DNA from: Bacteroidota bacterium
GTDB taxonomy: Bacteria > Bacteroidota > Bacteroidia > Sphingobacteriales > Sphingobacteriaceae
NCBI GenBank assembly: GCA_023427985.1
Contig: JAEYZM010000032.1
Coordinates: 18,178-82,177 of the forward strand
Direction: 5' to 3'
Length of the DNA: 64,000 nt
Every line of letters starts with the position of its first letter. Position 1 is the first letter of the stretch. The position numbers and the translations under genes were made by a program. Under the pieces are notes generated by a model. The model was not told the DNA's origin. It saw nothing but the letters and a program-made list of their open reading frames with translations, and made no database searches. This document shows positions 1-8,573 of this stretch, in pieces.

Positions 1-1737
1 TTCATCCAATCTCGATTCTGCTATCGTTGTTGTCTGTCCGAAAATATCAGTACTACCATTCTTCGCGATGGCATCTACCGACCAAACTTTCCCCATCACT
101 TCTAATTTATTTCGATCAACACCTCGGCTTAAATCGGGACTGATAACCTTCCAAGAATCGCCAAGATCATCGCTTCTGAAAATTTTATTCGCACCAAAAT
201 ACAATCGTGTATTTTTATGCTGACTAATAAACAAAGGTGCATCCCAGTTCCAACGATAAGCAGGCTCCCCTTCTTTTTCAATTGGCTTAATGCCTAAATA
301 TTCGCCCGATTTTCTATCGAAACGATTCAATCCACCGTACTGACTTTGTGCATAAATAATATTCGGATTCGTTGGATCCACTTGCGTTTCAAAGCCATCT
401 CCTATTGATGTTACATACCAATCGGCATTCATAATTCCGTTTGCCGATGTAGTGCGACTAGGTCCACCTAAGCTAAAATTATCTTGTGTACCACCATGCA
501 CTCCGTAAAATGGAAAATCATTATCGGTACTCACTTTATAAAATTGCGTAATTGGTAAATTCTCTTTATAGTCCCAAGTACCTGCAAAATCATATGTTTC
601 ATAGATACCACCATCACAACCCACTAATAAATGATTGGTGTTTTGGGGATCTATCCAGATGCAATGATTGTCGATATGTTTGTTGATCTCTCCTAAATTC
701 GAAACTGTTTTTCCACCGTCTTTACTTACTTTAAAATACGTATCGGTGATGAATATTTTGTCGACATCAACCGGGTCACAAATAATTTCTTGATAATAAT
801 TTCCCGATGTGTAGAATCCATTTCTTTTCTCCCAACTTGCACCTTGATTAGTCGTTCTATAGATTCCACCTTTATCGTCCTTCGCTTCCACTACTGTGTA
901 CAAGACATCAGGATTTACTGGGCTCATAGCCAATCCCATTCTACCAATTTCTCCCTGTGGTAATCCGCCTTCTACTTTTTTCCAAGTCGCCCCAGCATCA
1001 GTTGATTTATAAATTGCCGATTCGGGTCCACCTCCGATATATGTAAATACTTTACGCATGCGTTGATGAAATGCTGCGTATAAAATGTTCGGATTTCTTG
1101 GATCCATTACCAAATCATTAGCACCAGTATACGCACTAACAGATTTCACTAAAGTCCAATTCGCTCCACCATCGACCGTCTTATAAATTCCTCTCTCCCC
1201 ACCTTCTTTCCAAACGGGTCCGTAAGCTGCAACGTAAACTATGTTCGGATCCGTTGGATGCACTACAATTTCCGCGATGTGTTCAGAATTTTTCAATCCC
1301 ATATTTTTCCAAGTCTTTCCGCCATCTTCAGATTTATATACACCATCGCCATACGACACCGAACGTTGATTGTTATTTTCACCAGAGCCTACCCAAACGA
1401 TGTTCGGATTAGATGGCGCTAGCGTCACACAACCTATAGAATAAGAACCTTGGTCATCAAAAATTGGTGTATAGGTTGTTCCTTTATTGGTAGTTTTCCA
1501 AACTCCTCCAGATGAAGTAGCAACATAATATATGCTGTGGTTATTCGGATGCACAGCAAAATCAGAGATTCGTCCCGATGTTACCGCTGGGCCAATGGAT
1601 CTGAACTCCAAAGTTCCAAAAGTTTCAGAATTGAAATTACTGTTTTCAGTTTGAGTAGTCGTGTTTTTCTTTTGAGCCGATGTTGCTATAAATGATAACA
1701 TCGACATACTAATTAATACTATAGATTTAAATTTCAT
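1..1737 (-). CDS. BNR/VPS10-like exported protein, 5' part only
   Basis: Partial gene that runs off the left edge; 579 codons are visible with no stop. It starts at the ATG at 1737 with a signal peptide (a lysine, then a hydrophobic stretch ending in SAQ). The mature part opens with an RSIGPAVTSGRISDFAVHP segment, followed by repeated blocks of the type GVWKTTNKG and GVYKSEDGGKTWKNMG. These are Asp-box/BNR beta-propeller blades as found in sortilin/VPS10-like, photosystem-stability-factor-like proteins of about 1000 residues that Bacteroidota export. Likely a periplasmic or surface protein. The substrate is unknown; 'glycosyl hydrolase' in database names for this family is not evidence of activity. 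The C-terminus, which could carry a sorting domain, is outside the window. Confidence 0.85.
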   Translation of the reverse strand, partial: MKFKSIVLISMSMLSFIATSAQKKNTTTQTENSNFNSETFGTLEFRSIGPAVTSGRISDFAVHPNNHSIYYVATSSGGVWKTTNKGTTYTPIFDDQGSYSIGCVTLAPSNPNIVWVGSGENNNQRSVSYGDGVYKSEDGGKTWKNMGLKNSEHIAEIVVHPTDPNIVYVAAYGPVWKEGGERGIYKTVDGGANWTLVKSVSAYTGANDLVMDPRNPNILYAAFHQRMRKVFTYIGGGPESAIYKSTDAGATWKKVEGGLPQGEIGRMGLAMSPVNPDVLYTVVEAKDDKGGIYRTTNQGASWEKRNGFYTSGNYYQEIICDPVDVDKIFITDTYFKVSKDGGKTVSNLGEINKHIDNHCIWIDPQNTNHLLVGCDGGIYETYDFAGTWDYKENLPITQFYKVSTDNDFPFYGVHGGTQDNFSLGGPSRTTSANGIMNADWYVTSIGDGFETQVDPTNPNIIYAQSQYGGLNRFDRKSGEYLGIKPIEKEGEPAYRWNWDAPLFISQHKNTRLYFGANKIFRSDDLGDSWKVISPDLSRGVDRNKLEVMGKVWSVDAIAKNGSTDIFGQTTTIAESRLDE

Positions 1738-1825
1738 ATGATATTGCGTATAAAAAATGAATATACGCTAATATTGTAGTGATGATTAATCGTGAAAAAA
1801 ATATTACAAATAAAAAATATATAAA

Positions 1826-1846
1826 ATTTATTGTTTATCAATAAAT
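1826..1846. promoter_or_regulatory. inverted repeat over the promoter of the DUF2975/HTH pair
   Basis: An 8-bp perfect inverted repeat, ATTTATTG at 1826-1833 and CAATAAAT at 1839-1846, with a 5-base spacer. It overlaps the -33 element of the promoter at 1831-1860. Position and symmetry suit an operator, for which the YozG-like regulator encoded downstream is the obvious candidate. AT-rich symmetry can arise by chance. Confidence 0.35.
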
Positions 1847-1860
1847 AATTATTATATTTG
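1831..1860 (+). promoter_or_regulatory. Bacteroidota-type promoter of the DUF2975 gene
   Basis: TTG at 1831-1833, a 19-base spacer, then TATATTTG at 1853-1860. This fits the Bacteroidota vegetative consensus (TTG or TTTG, 17-23 bases, TAnnTTTG) and lies 16 bases before the ATG at 1877. Confidence 0.65.
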
Positions 1861-1876
1861 ACTAAATATTTATTAT

Positions 1877-2416
1877 ATGGGGTCAAATACACATAAATAC
1901 GTTTTCATGGGACTACAGGTAGTTGCATGGTTAATTTTCATTGGCTTATGTATAGAAGCAGGTGGATTATTAGTGAATTTTGTTTACAGTATATTTTCTC
2001 CTGTAAACGTTAGCAATCTCTATCAAAAATTAGATTTGAGTGATATGTATGCAAAAAGTGTAACTGCATTTTATGGTATATTTTCATTCATATTAATTAT
2101 TGCAATCTTAAAAGCATATCTCTTTTATATCTTGATTTTATTATTGCAAAAGATGAATTTGAAGAATCCATTTTCTGCCTATGTTTCTGAACAAATAACT
2201 AAAGTTGCTTACTGTACTTTTTCTATTGGCATTATGAATTATTTCGGAACATCATTTGCGAAGAACTTAGAACACAAAGGATTTGCAATTGAACAATTAA
2301 ATCCATTCTGGGTGAGTACCGAATCCTTCATTTTAATGTCGGCTATCATATATGTGATTGCCATCATTTTTCAAAAGGGAGTTGAGTTACAAAAAGAAAA
2401 TGATTTAACAGTATAA
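1877..2416 (+). CDS. DUF2975 four-helix membrane protein
   Basis: 179 residues with about four transmembrane segments (around 10-35, 62-92, 108-125 and 150-168) and short polar links, the pattern of DUF2975 (YoaS-like) proteins. In Firmicutes and Bacteroidota this family is usually encoded directly upstream of a YozG-like XRE regulator; here the partner starts two bases after the stop. Function is unknown even in the family. A role as membrane partner of the small regulator is inferred only from the conserved pairing. Confidence 0.75.
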   Translation: MGSNTHKYVFMGLQVVAWLIFIGLCIEAGGLLVNFVYSIFSPVNVSNLYQKLDLSDMYAKSVTAFYGIFSFILIIAILKAYLFYILILLLQKMNLKNPFSAYVSEQITKVAYCTFSIGIMNYFGTSFAKNLEHKGFAIEQLNPFWVSTESFILMSAIIYVIAIIFQKGVELQKENDLTV

Positions 2417-2418
2417 GC

Positions 2419-2631
2419 ATGCCCATAGTAGTAAATTTAGACGTAATGATGGCGAAACGAAAAATTTCTCTGAATGAATTATCGGAGAAAGTAGACATCA
2501 CCTTATCCAATTTATCCATCTTAAAAACGGGCAAAGCAAAAGCAATTCGCTTTAGCACCTTAGAAGCAATTTGCAACGCATTGGATTGTCAGCCTGGAGA
2601 TATATTGGAGTATGTAGCAGAAAACTCTTGA
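2419..2631 (+). CDS. YozG-like XRE/Cro-type transcriptional regulator
   Basis: 70 residues, almost entirely one helix-turn-helix domain. The pattern LDVMMAKRKISLNELSEKV, then ITLSNLSILKTGKAKAIRFSTLEAICNAL and CQPGDILEY, is typical of the Cro/CI-like YozG group. It starts two bases after the DUF2975 stop, so the two are surely co-transcribed. DNA-binding repressor is the likely role, and the inverted repeat at the shared promoter is the natural target (inference). Confidence 0.85.
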   Translation: MPIVVNLDVMMAKRKISLNELSEKVDITLSNLSILKTGKAKAIRFSTLEAICNALDCQPGDILEYVAENS

Positions 2632-2736
2632 TAGTATAAAAATGAAATTTTAAGACCTCATTTAATTGTAAGTCAATGATGAATTGGGGCGACAAACAAA
2701 TGAAGAATGAAAAAATAAAAACTCAAAATTAATATT

Positions 2737-3198
2737 ATGATTATAAGACATTATTTAAAGAATATTGTAATAGTTTCAATGTTCTTTTCCATTTCGTGTT
2801 CAGAACCAGAAAAAGCAAAAAGATTAGATTCGGATTTAAGCGCTGATGAATCGCATCAAAATGATTCCACATCCATTCAGTTAAACAATGGAGAGAAATG
2901 GAAAGTAGATGAAAATATGTTAAAATATATTAAACAAATGGAAAGTGACTTAATAAATTTTGATGGTCAGAATCAAAATGATTATAAATTACTTTCAGAG
3001 AAACTCCAAAACAATGTTGACTTACTAACATCAAACTGTACCATGACGGGACAGGCCCATGATGAATTGCATAAGTGGTTACTACCATATATCGATGCCG
3101 TAAAATCATTGTCTGAATCAGTGCAACTAGAAGATTCTAAAACAAAGTATCAGGTTCTGAAGTCAAGCTTTAATGTTTACCATCAATACTTCGAATAA
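2737..3198 (+). CDS. small lipoprotein, unknown function
   Basis: 153 residues. The N-terminus is a lipoprotein signal: lysine/arginine, a hydrophobic stretch VIVSMFF, then the lipobox SISC followed by Ser-Glu. The mature part is polar, acidic and probably alpha-helical, without a domain I recognise. It stands alone, about 105 bases after the HTH gene and before a gene remnant. A secreted, lipid-anchored envelope protein is all that can be supported. Confidence 0.6.
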   Translation: MIIRHYLKNIVIVSMFFSISCSEPEKAKRLDSDLSADESHQNDSTSIQLNNGEKWKVDENMLKYIKQMESDLINFDGQNQNDYKLLSEKLQNNVDLLTSNCTMTGQAHDELHKWLLPYIDAVKSLSESVQLEDSKTKYQVLKSSFNVYHQYFE

Positions 3199-3323
3199 AT
3201 TAACCTATACAACCCAAAACATATTAGCTAAAAACTCTTCCTTATTTTTCTTTCGTGGAGATGTTACTATGGATTACAACATGGCCATACAAAATACGTA
3301 TAGTCCTTTGGATTTAATATGAT

Positions 3324-3479
3324 GCTAAAAATAGATATGCAAAAACATTGGAGGCTGATGTAAGCATTACAGCAAAAGCTTTTTTTATAAAGAAAGGATT
3401 TTCTGTAGTTAAAGAGCAAGTTAATATTAGAGAAAACATCGAGCTTGTTAATTATAAAATGATAAAGCAATTAGCGTAG
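3324..3479 (+). pseudogene. C-terminal remnant of a GNAT acetyltransferase
   Basis: The only coding-like material in the 3199-3580 gap. The frame from 3324 to the stop at 3477-3479 reads YAKTLEADVSITAKAFFIKK, then GFSVVKEQ, ending NYKMIKQLA. This matches the last third of GNAT acetyltransferases (family pattern: A-D-V/A-S-I-T-A-K-P-F-F-x-K-x-G-F-x-V-x-K-E-Q). An in-frame stop lies at 3315-3317, and the acetyl-CoA loop region cannot be found upstream in any frame. It is therefore a decayed gene rather than a short active one. Confidence 0.6.
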
Positions 3480-3580
3480 AATCTCCAATCTTGTGCTTTT
3501 AAATAGTGCAGAATTATATTGCATTTTTTACATTCATTACCAGAAATTATTTAGATATTGTTGTTCATAATTTCAAAGCT

Positions 3581-5638
3581 ATGAACACAAGAATACTACG
3601 CTGGATGATTGCAATTATTCTATTTGCAAGTCCTATATTTTCGATGGCACAGAAAAAAGCGATCACTCATGAAGAGATGACTGCAATGAAACGAGTGGGC
3701 GCTCCAAAAGTTTCTCCCGATGGCAAATGGATTTTGTTTAGTGTTAGTGATGTATCATACGACGATAAAGAAAACAATTCCGATTTATGGATAGCTTCGA
3801 GTGATGGTAGCAAGAAGCCGCGTAAACTAACGAACAGCAAAGGTTCAGAAGGCGGTTATGCTTGGAGTCCGGATTCTAAAACAATCGCATTTTCTGCTAA
3901 GCGTGAAGGCGATGAGGTTTCACAAATATATTTGTTGAATTTTGCTGAAGGCGGTGAAGCTCAACGATTCAGCAATTTATCGACCGGAGCAAGCTCTCCA
4001 CAATGGAGTCCAGATGGTAAATCGATTTTATTTACAAGTCGAGTGTACGTTGGAGCATTTAGTGATTCTACTAATAAAAAAATTGCCGATGAAAAGAAAA
4101 AAGTAAAATACAAAGCGAGAATATACACGACTTTTCCTATCCGCAGTTGGGATACTTGGGTCGATGAAAAACAAACCCATCCTTTTATACAGTCGACCGA
4201 AACCGGTTCCGTTGCCAAGGATTTATTTGTCGAAGTTAAAATGAGTTTGGAACAAGGCTTTGGTTTTAGTGGCGACATGTGTTGGTCGAATGATTCGAAA
4301 GAAATTATATTCTCTGCTACAACAGAGCGAACAGCCGCAGCATATAAAGATGTAGTGTCGAACTTATATCGACTTTCAATAAAGGGTGGAGATGCAGTGC
4401 AATTAACAAATGATGGCTATGATTATGGGAGCCCAGAGTTTAGTGGAGATGGTAAATATCTTCTGTGTGTATCATCGGCAGCCAATAATTATAAAGTTTA
4501 CAATCAGAATAAAATTACTCGATTCGATTATCCGAGCATAAGCAATAAAAAAATTTTAGCGGAGTCACTGGACCGTGTGATCAACAATTTGATGATTGTT
4601 GGTAATACGATTTATATGAGCATAGAAGATGCTGGAAAAGATAGATTAGTGAAAGTAAACATTGCAAATGGAAATATAGAAAGTATTACATCGGCCCAAA
4701 AAGGATGTTATACCAATATCAGTGTCTCGGAAGGTAAGTCGCCAATTATTGTATGCAATTACGATGCTGCGAATATGCCAGCAGAAGTTGTTAGAGTGAA
4801 TGGCACAAAACACAGCAACATCAGCACATTCAACAATGAGCGATTGGAAAAACTTGATTTACCAGAAGTGGAAGAAGTATGGTTTACAAGTTCTCGCGGA
4901 AAAAAGATTAGAAGTTTATTGGTACGACCAGCAGGATTTGATGCATCGAAAAAATATCCACTATTTGTTGTCATGCATGGAGGTCCGGCTGGATCTTGGA
5001 AGGACAATTGGGGTTATCGATGGAATTATCATTTGTTGGCTGCACCTGGATACGTGTTGTTACTAACGGATTATACAGGCTCTACAGGATATGGCGAAAA
5101 GTTTTCGCAGGACATACAATTCGATCCATTTAAAGGACCTGCAGATGAAATTAATGAAGCGGCAGCCGATGCTATTCAGAAATTTTCATTTATAGATGGA
5201 AACTTGCAAGCAGCTGGTGGTGCTAGCTATGGCGGACATTTAGCCAATTGGATGCAAGCAAGTACAACACATTACAAATGTCTGATAAATCATGCTGGCC
5301 TAATGAATTCTGAATCGCAATGGGGAACAAGCGATGGCATTTATGGTAGAGAAGTTATGAATGGTGGCGCACCTTGGACACAAACTAAATCTTGGAAAGA
5401 GCAAAACCCAATTCGATATGCTGAAAAATTTAAAACACCCATGTTGGTGACTATAGGAGAACAAGATTTTCGAGTACCATTAAATAATGCGATTGAAACT
5501 TGGAACACCTTACAGCGATTGAAAATCCCTTCTAAATTATTGGTATTCCCGGAAGAAAATCATTGGATTCTGAAACCAGAAAATAGCAGATTCTTTTATA
5601 AGGAGGTACATCATTGGTTAAAAGAATATTTAAAATAA
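3581..5638 (+). CDS. S9 family peptidase (acylaminoacyl/dipeptidyl peptidase type)
   Basis: 685 residues from the ATG at 3581. A GTG at 3506 gives a longer frame, but the 3581 start puts a signal peptide (WMIAIILFASPIFSMAQ) at the N-terminus. An N-terminal WD/PD40 beta-propeller (blades such as SPDGKWILFSVS, SPDSKTIAFSA, SPDGKSILFTS) is followed by an alpha/beta-hydrolase domain. The catalytic triad is visible: Ser549 in GGASYGGH, Asp629 in GEQDFRVP and His661 in ENHW. An exported prolyl-oligopeptidase-family enzyme that cleaves short peptides in the periplasm is likely. It is monocistronic, with hipBA downstream. Confidence 0.92.
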   Translation: MNTRILRWMIAIILFASPIFSMAQKKAITHEEMTAMKRVGAPKVSPDGKWILFSVSDVSYDDKENNSDLWIASSDGSKKPRKLTNSKGSEGGYAWSPDSKTIAFSAKREGDEVSQIYLLNFAEGGEAQRFSNLSTGASSPQWSPDGKSILFTSRVYVGAFSDSTNKKIADEKKKVKYKARIYTTFPIRSWDTWVDEKQTHPFIQSTETGSVAKDLFVEVKMSLEQGFGFSGDMCWSNDSKEIIFSATTERTAAAYKDVVSNLYRLSIKGGDAVQLTNDGYDYGSPEFSGDGKYLLCVSSAANNYKVYNQNKITRFDYPSISNKKILAESLDRVINNLMIVGNTIYMSIEDAGKDRLVKVNIANGNIESITSAQKGCYTNISVSEGKSPIIVCNYDAANMPAEVVRVNGTKHSNISTFNNERLEKLDLPEVEEVWFTSSRGKKIRSLLVRPAGFDASKKYPLFVVMHGGPAGSWKDNWGYRWNYHLLAAPGYVLLLTDYTGSTGYGEKFSQDIQFDPFKGPADEINEAAADAIQKFSFIDGNLQAAGGASYGGHLANWMQASTTHYKCLINHAGLMNSESQWGTSDGIYGREVMNGGAPWTQTKSWKEQNPIRYAEKFKTPMLVTIGEQDFRVPLNNAIETWNTLQRLKIPSKLLVFPEENHWILKPENSRFFYKEVHHWLKEYLK

Positions 5639-5650
5639 AACTTACACATA

Positions 5651-5709
5651 TGTATGATATGTCATTCATTATGTGCTAATAATGTAAATTATGAATGACT
5701 TATCATACA
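5651..5709. promoter_or_regulatory. hipBA operator pair 1 (19-bp inverted repeat)
   Basis: TGTATGATATGTCATTCAT at 5651-5669 and ATGAATGACTTATCATACA at 5691-5709 are inverted copies with one mismatch in 19. Their start-to-start distance is 40 bp. The right arm ends just before the -33 element of the hipB promoter. HipB-type regulators bind several palindromic operators upstream of hipBA; this is the natural candidate. Confidence 0.7.
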
Positions 5710-5713
5710 ATTA

Positions 5714-5744
5714 TTGAAAATATTATAAATTTACTATATATTTG
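5714..5744 (+). promoter_or_regulatory. hipBA promoter
   Basis: TTG at 5714-5716, a 20-base spacer, and TATATTTG at 5737-5744, a full match to the Bacteroidota consensus. It lies between the two operator pairs, so bound repressor would flank and overlap RNA polymerase. Confidence 0.65.
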
Positions 5745-5801
5745 TATGAGAAAGTAGTCATATTATTAATAATTATAAATACATGAATGATTTATCATAC
5801 A
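5743..5801. promoter_or_regulatory. hipBA operator pair 2, right arm on the start codon
   Basis: The left half at 5743-5761 is a degenerate copy of the repeat (13 of 19 bases, including TGTATGA and TCAT). The right half ATGAATGATTTATCATACA at 5783-5801 differs from the upstream right arm by one base and begins with the hipB ATG itself. The spacing is again 40 bp, as in pair 1. The left half overlaps the promoter -7 box. The regulator's first codons therefore double as an operator. Confidence 0.6.
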
Positions 5802-6127
5802 AAAATATTCACGCCAAAACAGATGATGCCATCTTAAAATTCATCGGCAAGTATATTCATACAGAACGTTTAAGGCAAAACAAATCACAAGAGCAAGTAG
5901 CCTTAGAAGCGGGTATCAGTAGGTCCACATTAAGTTTATTAGAGCGAGGTGAAGTAGTAAAACTAGATAGTTTTCTGCAAGTCTTGCGTGTATTAAATTC
6001 ACTGCATTTATTAGAAGTCTTCCAAGTGAAAGAACAAATCAGTCCAATAGAATACGCAAAAATTAAAAAGAAAGAACGCAAACAAGCCTCTCCGCGTAAA
6101 AACAAATCAAATGATTTAGAATGGTAG
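5783..6127 (+). CDS. hipB: HipB-like XRE antitoxin/regulator
   Basis: 114 residues. The central HTH runs from about 25 to 85 (IHTERLRQNKSQEQVALEAG, ISRSTLSLLERGEV, LDSFLQVLRVL), followed by a basic, lysine-rich tail. It overlaps the HipA-like kinase gene by 7 bases, the classic hipBA arrangement in which the small DNA-binding protein neutralises the kinase and represses the operon. The four operator-like sites upstream fit this. The start at 5783 is set by the HTH frame and lies inside the last operator copy. The symbol is by context; the HTH itself is not HipB-specific. Confidence 0.85.
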   Translation: MNDLSYKNIHAKTDDAILKFIGKYIHTERLRQNKSQEQVALEAGISRSTLSLLERGEVVKLDSFLQVLRVLNSLHLLEVFQVKEQISPIEYAKIKKKERKQASPRKNKSNDLEW

Positions 6128-7428
6128 ATGTTGCGGAAATAAAAATCTGGGGAGAATTTGTGGGAGCTGTCCGCTGGGATGAGCGCGAGCAATTGGGATA
6201 TTTTCAATACGATAAGAAATTCTTGCAAAAAGCATGGGACTTATCGCCCATCAAAATGCCACTAACTGGTGGAAATCAAATTTACAGTTTTCCAGAATTA
6301 AGAAAATCGAGAACCGACATCGAGAATACATTCAAAGGTTTACCTGGATTATTGGCCGATGTATTGCCGGACAAATATGGCAATCGCTTAATCAACGCAT
6401 GGTTGGCGCAACAAGGTAGAGCTGACAACAGCATGAACCCTGTGGAAATGTTGTGCTTCATAGGTTCTAGAGGAATGGGTGCTTTGGAATTTGAACCATC
6501 ACATTCAAGCAATGACAGCAAACATTTTACTATAGAATTAGAAAGTTTAGTTGAAGTAGCATCAAAAATTTTAAACGAAAGAGAAAAGTTCAGCACAAAT
6601 TTAAGTAAGGATGAAAAGCAAGCTTTACTATCGATATTGAAAATCGGAACATCGGCAGGCGGCGCTAGACCTAAAGCATTGATTGCATTTAATCCTGAAA
6701 CGAATGAAGTCCGTTCAGGCCAAGGAAAGGTACCAAGAGCTTATGAGCATTGGTTGTTAAAATTAGATGGAGTAAGTGGAGAGCAATTTGGAGAAAGCAT
6801 CGGTTGGGGTAGAGTTGAATATGCCTATTATTTAATGGCTCGAGATGCCGGAATTGAAATGGAAACATCGACTTTACTAGAAGAAAATGGCAGAGCACAT
6901 TTCATGACGAAGCGATTCGATCGGGATGGAAATACGCGACATCATGTACAAACCTTATGCGGCATTCAGCATTATGATTTCAATGACATGTATGGATATA
7001 GTTATGAGCAGGTATTTCAAACCATGCGAATATTACGATTACACTATGCAGAAGCAGAACAAATGTTTAGAAGAATGTGCTTTAATATTTTAGCAAGTAA
7101 TTATGATGACCATACCAAGAATTTTTCATTCATACTAAAGCAAAATGAGACATGGCGATTAGCTCCAGCTTATGATATGTGTTATGCGTATGATCCCAAT
7201 AATCATTGGGTGAACAAGCAAACTTTAAGTGTAAATGGTAAGCGAGAGAAAATCAATAAAGTTGACATATTAGATTTAGCGAAGACGAATAACATCAAAA
7301 GAGCAGAAAAAATTTATGATGAAGTTTTTAATGTTGTAAAGAATTGGAAAAAATATGCTAATGAAGCAGGAGTTAGAAATGATTTAATAAAATTAATTAA
7401 CAATAATCTTTTGAGAATAATTATATAA
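6121..7428 (+). CDS. hipA: HipA-like serine/threonine kinase toxin
   Basis: 435 residues with both HipA domains. The N-terminal domain (about 1-110) contains GEFVGAVRW and the segment AWDLSPIKMPL. The kinase core includes TSAGGARPKALIAF (the glycine-rich/activation region), the catalytic motif D329-D-H331-T-K-N334 (equivalent to DxHxKN of E. coli HipA), and PAYD352 for metal binding. HipA of E. coli phosphorylates glutamyl-tRNA synthetase and causes growth arrest; the target here is unknown. All catalytic residues are present and the frame is intact, so the kinase is probably active. Translation is probably coupled to hipB through the 7-base overlap. Confidence 0.9.
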   Translation: MVDVAEIKIWGEFVGAVRWDEREQLGYFQYDKKFLQKAWDLSPIKMPLTGGNQIYSFPELRKSRTDIENTFKGLPGLLADVLPDKYGNRLINAWLAQQGRADNSMNPVEMLCFIGSRGMGALEFEPSHSSNDSKHFTIELESLVEVASKILNEREKFSTNLSKDEKQALLSILKIGTSAGGARPKALIAFNPETNEVRSGQGKVPRAYEHWLLKLDGVSGEQFGESIGWGRVEYAYYLMARDAGIEMETSTLLEENGRAHFMTKRFDRDGNTRHHVQTLCGIQHYDFNDMYGYSYEQVFQTMRILRLHYAEAEQMFRRMCFNILASNYDDHTKNFSFILKQNETWRLAPAYDMCYAYDPNNHWVNKQTLSVNGKREKINKVDILDLAKTNNIKRAEKIYDEVFNVVKNWKKYANEAGVRNDLIKLINNNLLRIII

Positions 7429-7521
7429 TTCAAAAGCTAAAAATAAAATTAAGAAGAAAGTAGGAATTGAAAATATGGGATACCATAACACAACTGAAAA
7501 CCGAAAAAGCAATGAAATAAT

Positions 7522-8019
7522 ATGGACAAAATAAAATTTAAGATAATTAATACTAATGATGATAAATTAATATCGTTAATTGCTAAATGGTATAAAGAAG
7601 AATGGAATATTGATGAGGAAAATACAATTATGAAATTGGATAGAATCACAAAATCAAGTAATGAATTTCAAGTAATGATGTTTAATAATAATGTACCCAT
7701 TGGCACGGCTGGTATATATCAAAGTGTAGGAATCCATAAACACTTTGAAAATTTATTAAAGTATCCAAATTGGTTGGCTCTTGTATATATTATTCAGAAT
7801 GAAAGAAGAAAAGGATATGGTGAAATGATGTGTAAAAATATTGAAGAAATAGCAGCTGAAAAAAACATGAAAGAACTTCATCTATTTACCGATACTGCAG
7901 AAAAATTATATCGTAGAATGAATTGGATCAAGTTAGATACCTTAAAGCATCTAGACAGAAATCTCGTAATCATGAAAAAATTAATCATCGCAGATATGCA
8001 AAAAGTGTACGAAGAATAA
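7522..8019 (+). CDS. GNAT family N-acetyltransferase
   Basis: 165 residues with one GNAT fold. The acetyl-CoA binding signature is around residues 90-110 (IIQNERRKGYGEMM, an R-x-x-G-x-G/A variant), then LHLFTDTAEKLYRRMNW, the usual beta5 and C-terminal helix with the conserved tyrosine. The substrate cannot be predicted. It is followed 19 bases later by a second GNAT of different sequence, so a two-gene unit is possible. No link to the preceding hipBA is evident beyond proximity. Confidence 0.8.
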   Translation: MDKIKFKIINTNDDKLISLIAKWYKEEWNIDEENTIMKLDRITKSSNEFQVMMFNNNVPIGTAGIYQSVGIHKHFENLLKYPNWLALVYIIQNERRKGYGEMMCKNIEEIAAEKNMKELHLFTDTAEKLYRRMNWIKLDTLKHLDRNLVIMKKLIIADMQKVYEE

Positions 8020-8038
8020 TTTTTGCTAATTTTAGCGA

Positions 8039-8488
8039 ATGAAAATTATTCGTACCGATTCTGACAATGTAGATTTTCAAATCTTAGTAAAAGAACTAGA
8101 CAAAGACCTCGCTATTCGCGATGGCGATGAACATGCATTCTTTGCGCAATTTAACAAGATTGATGCCATCAAACATGTGGTTGTATTGTATGTCGATGCT
8201 ACCGCTGTGGCATGCGGGGCTATAAAACATTACGATGAAGGAATCATTGAAATTAAACGCATGTATTGCAAACCTGAACTTAGGGGCAAGGGCTATGCAT
8301 CTATGATTTTAACTGAGTTGGAATCTTGGGCAAAAGAATTAGGTTATAGCACTTCTATTTTAGAAACCGGTTACAAACAACCTGAAGCAATTCGTTTGTA
8401 CGAAAAAAATAGTTTTAAAAGAATTCCGAACTATGGTCAATATGTGGGTGTGGATAGCAGTGTATGTTTTGAAAAAAGATTAGACTAA
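8039..8488 (+). CDS. GNAT family N-acetyltransferase
   Basis: 149 residues. Full GNAT pattern: ACGAIKHYDEGIIEIKRMYC, then PELRGKGYASMIL (acetyl-CoA pyrophosphate loop, R-G-K-G-Y-A), then TGYKQPEAIRLYEKNSF with the family tyrosine and FKRIPNYGQY. This subgroup in Bacteroidota resembles small-molecule acetyltransferases of unknown substrate. It lies 19 bases downstream of the other GNAT and 85 bases before a ClpP-like gene. Confidence 0.85.
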   Translation: MKIIRTDSDNVDFQILVKELDKDLAIRDGDEHAFFAQFNKIDAIKHVVVLYVDATAVACGAIKHYDEGIIEIKRMYCKPELRGKGYASMILTELESWAKELGYSTSILETGYKQPEAIRLYEKNSFKRIPNYGQYVGVDSSVCFEKRLD

Positions 8489-8573
8489 ACTAAGTTTAGT
8501 TTCATTAGTTAAGTAATTTTTATACAATCAAATGTATAGCGTCGATTATACTTTAGATTAAAATTTAAGAATT

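Noticed and set aside
3267..3470. 67-codon minus-strand frame in the 3.2-3.5 kb gap
   Set aside because: No signal, start context or domain; the plus-strand GNAT remnant explains the region better.
3506..3580. GTG start giving 25 extra residues on the S9 peptidase
   Set aside because: The ATG at 3581 gives a proper signal peptide; the extension would bury it.
5639..7428. hipBA as part of a larger defence island
   Set aside because: Neighbours are a peptidase and GNATs; no integrase, restriction or phage-defence genes are present, so it is treated as a stand-alone module.
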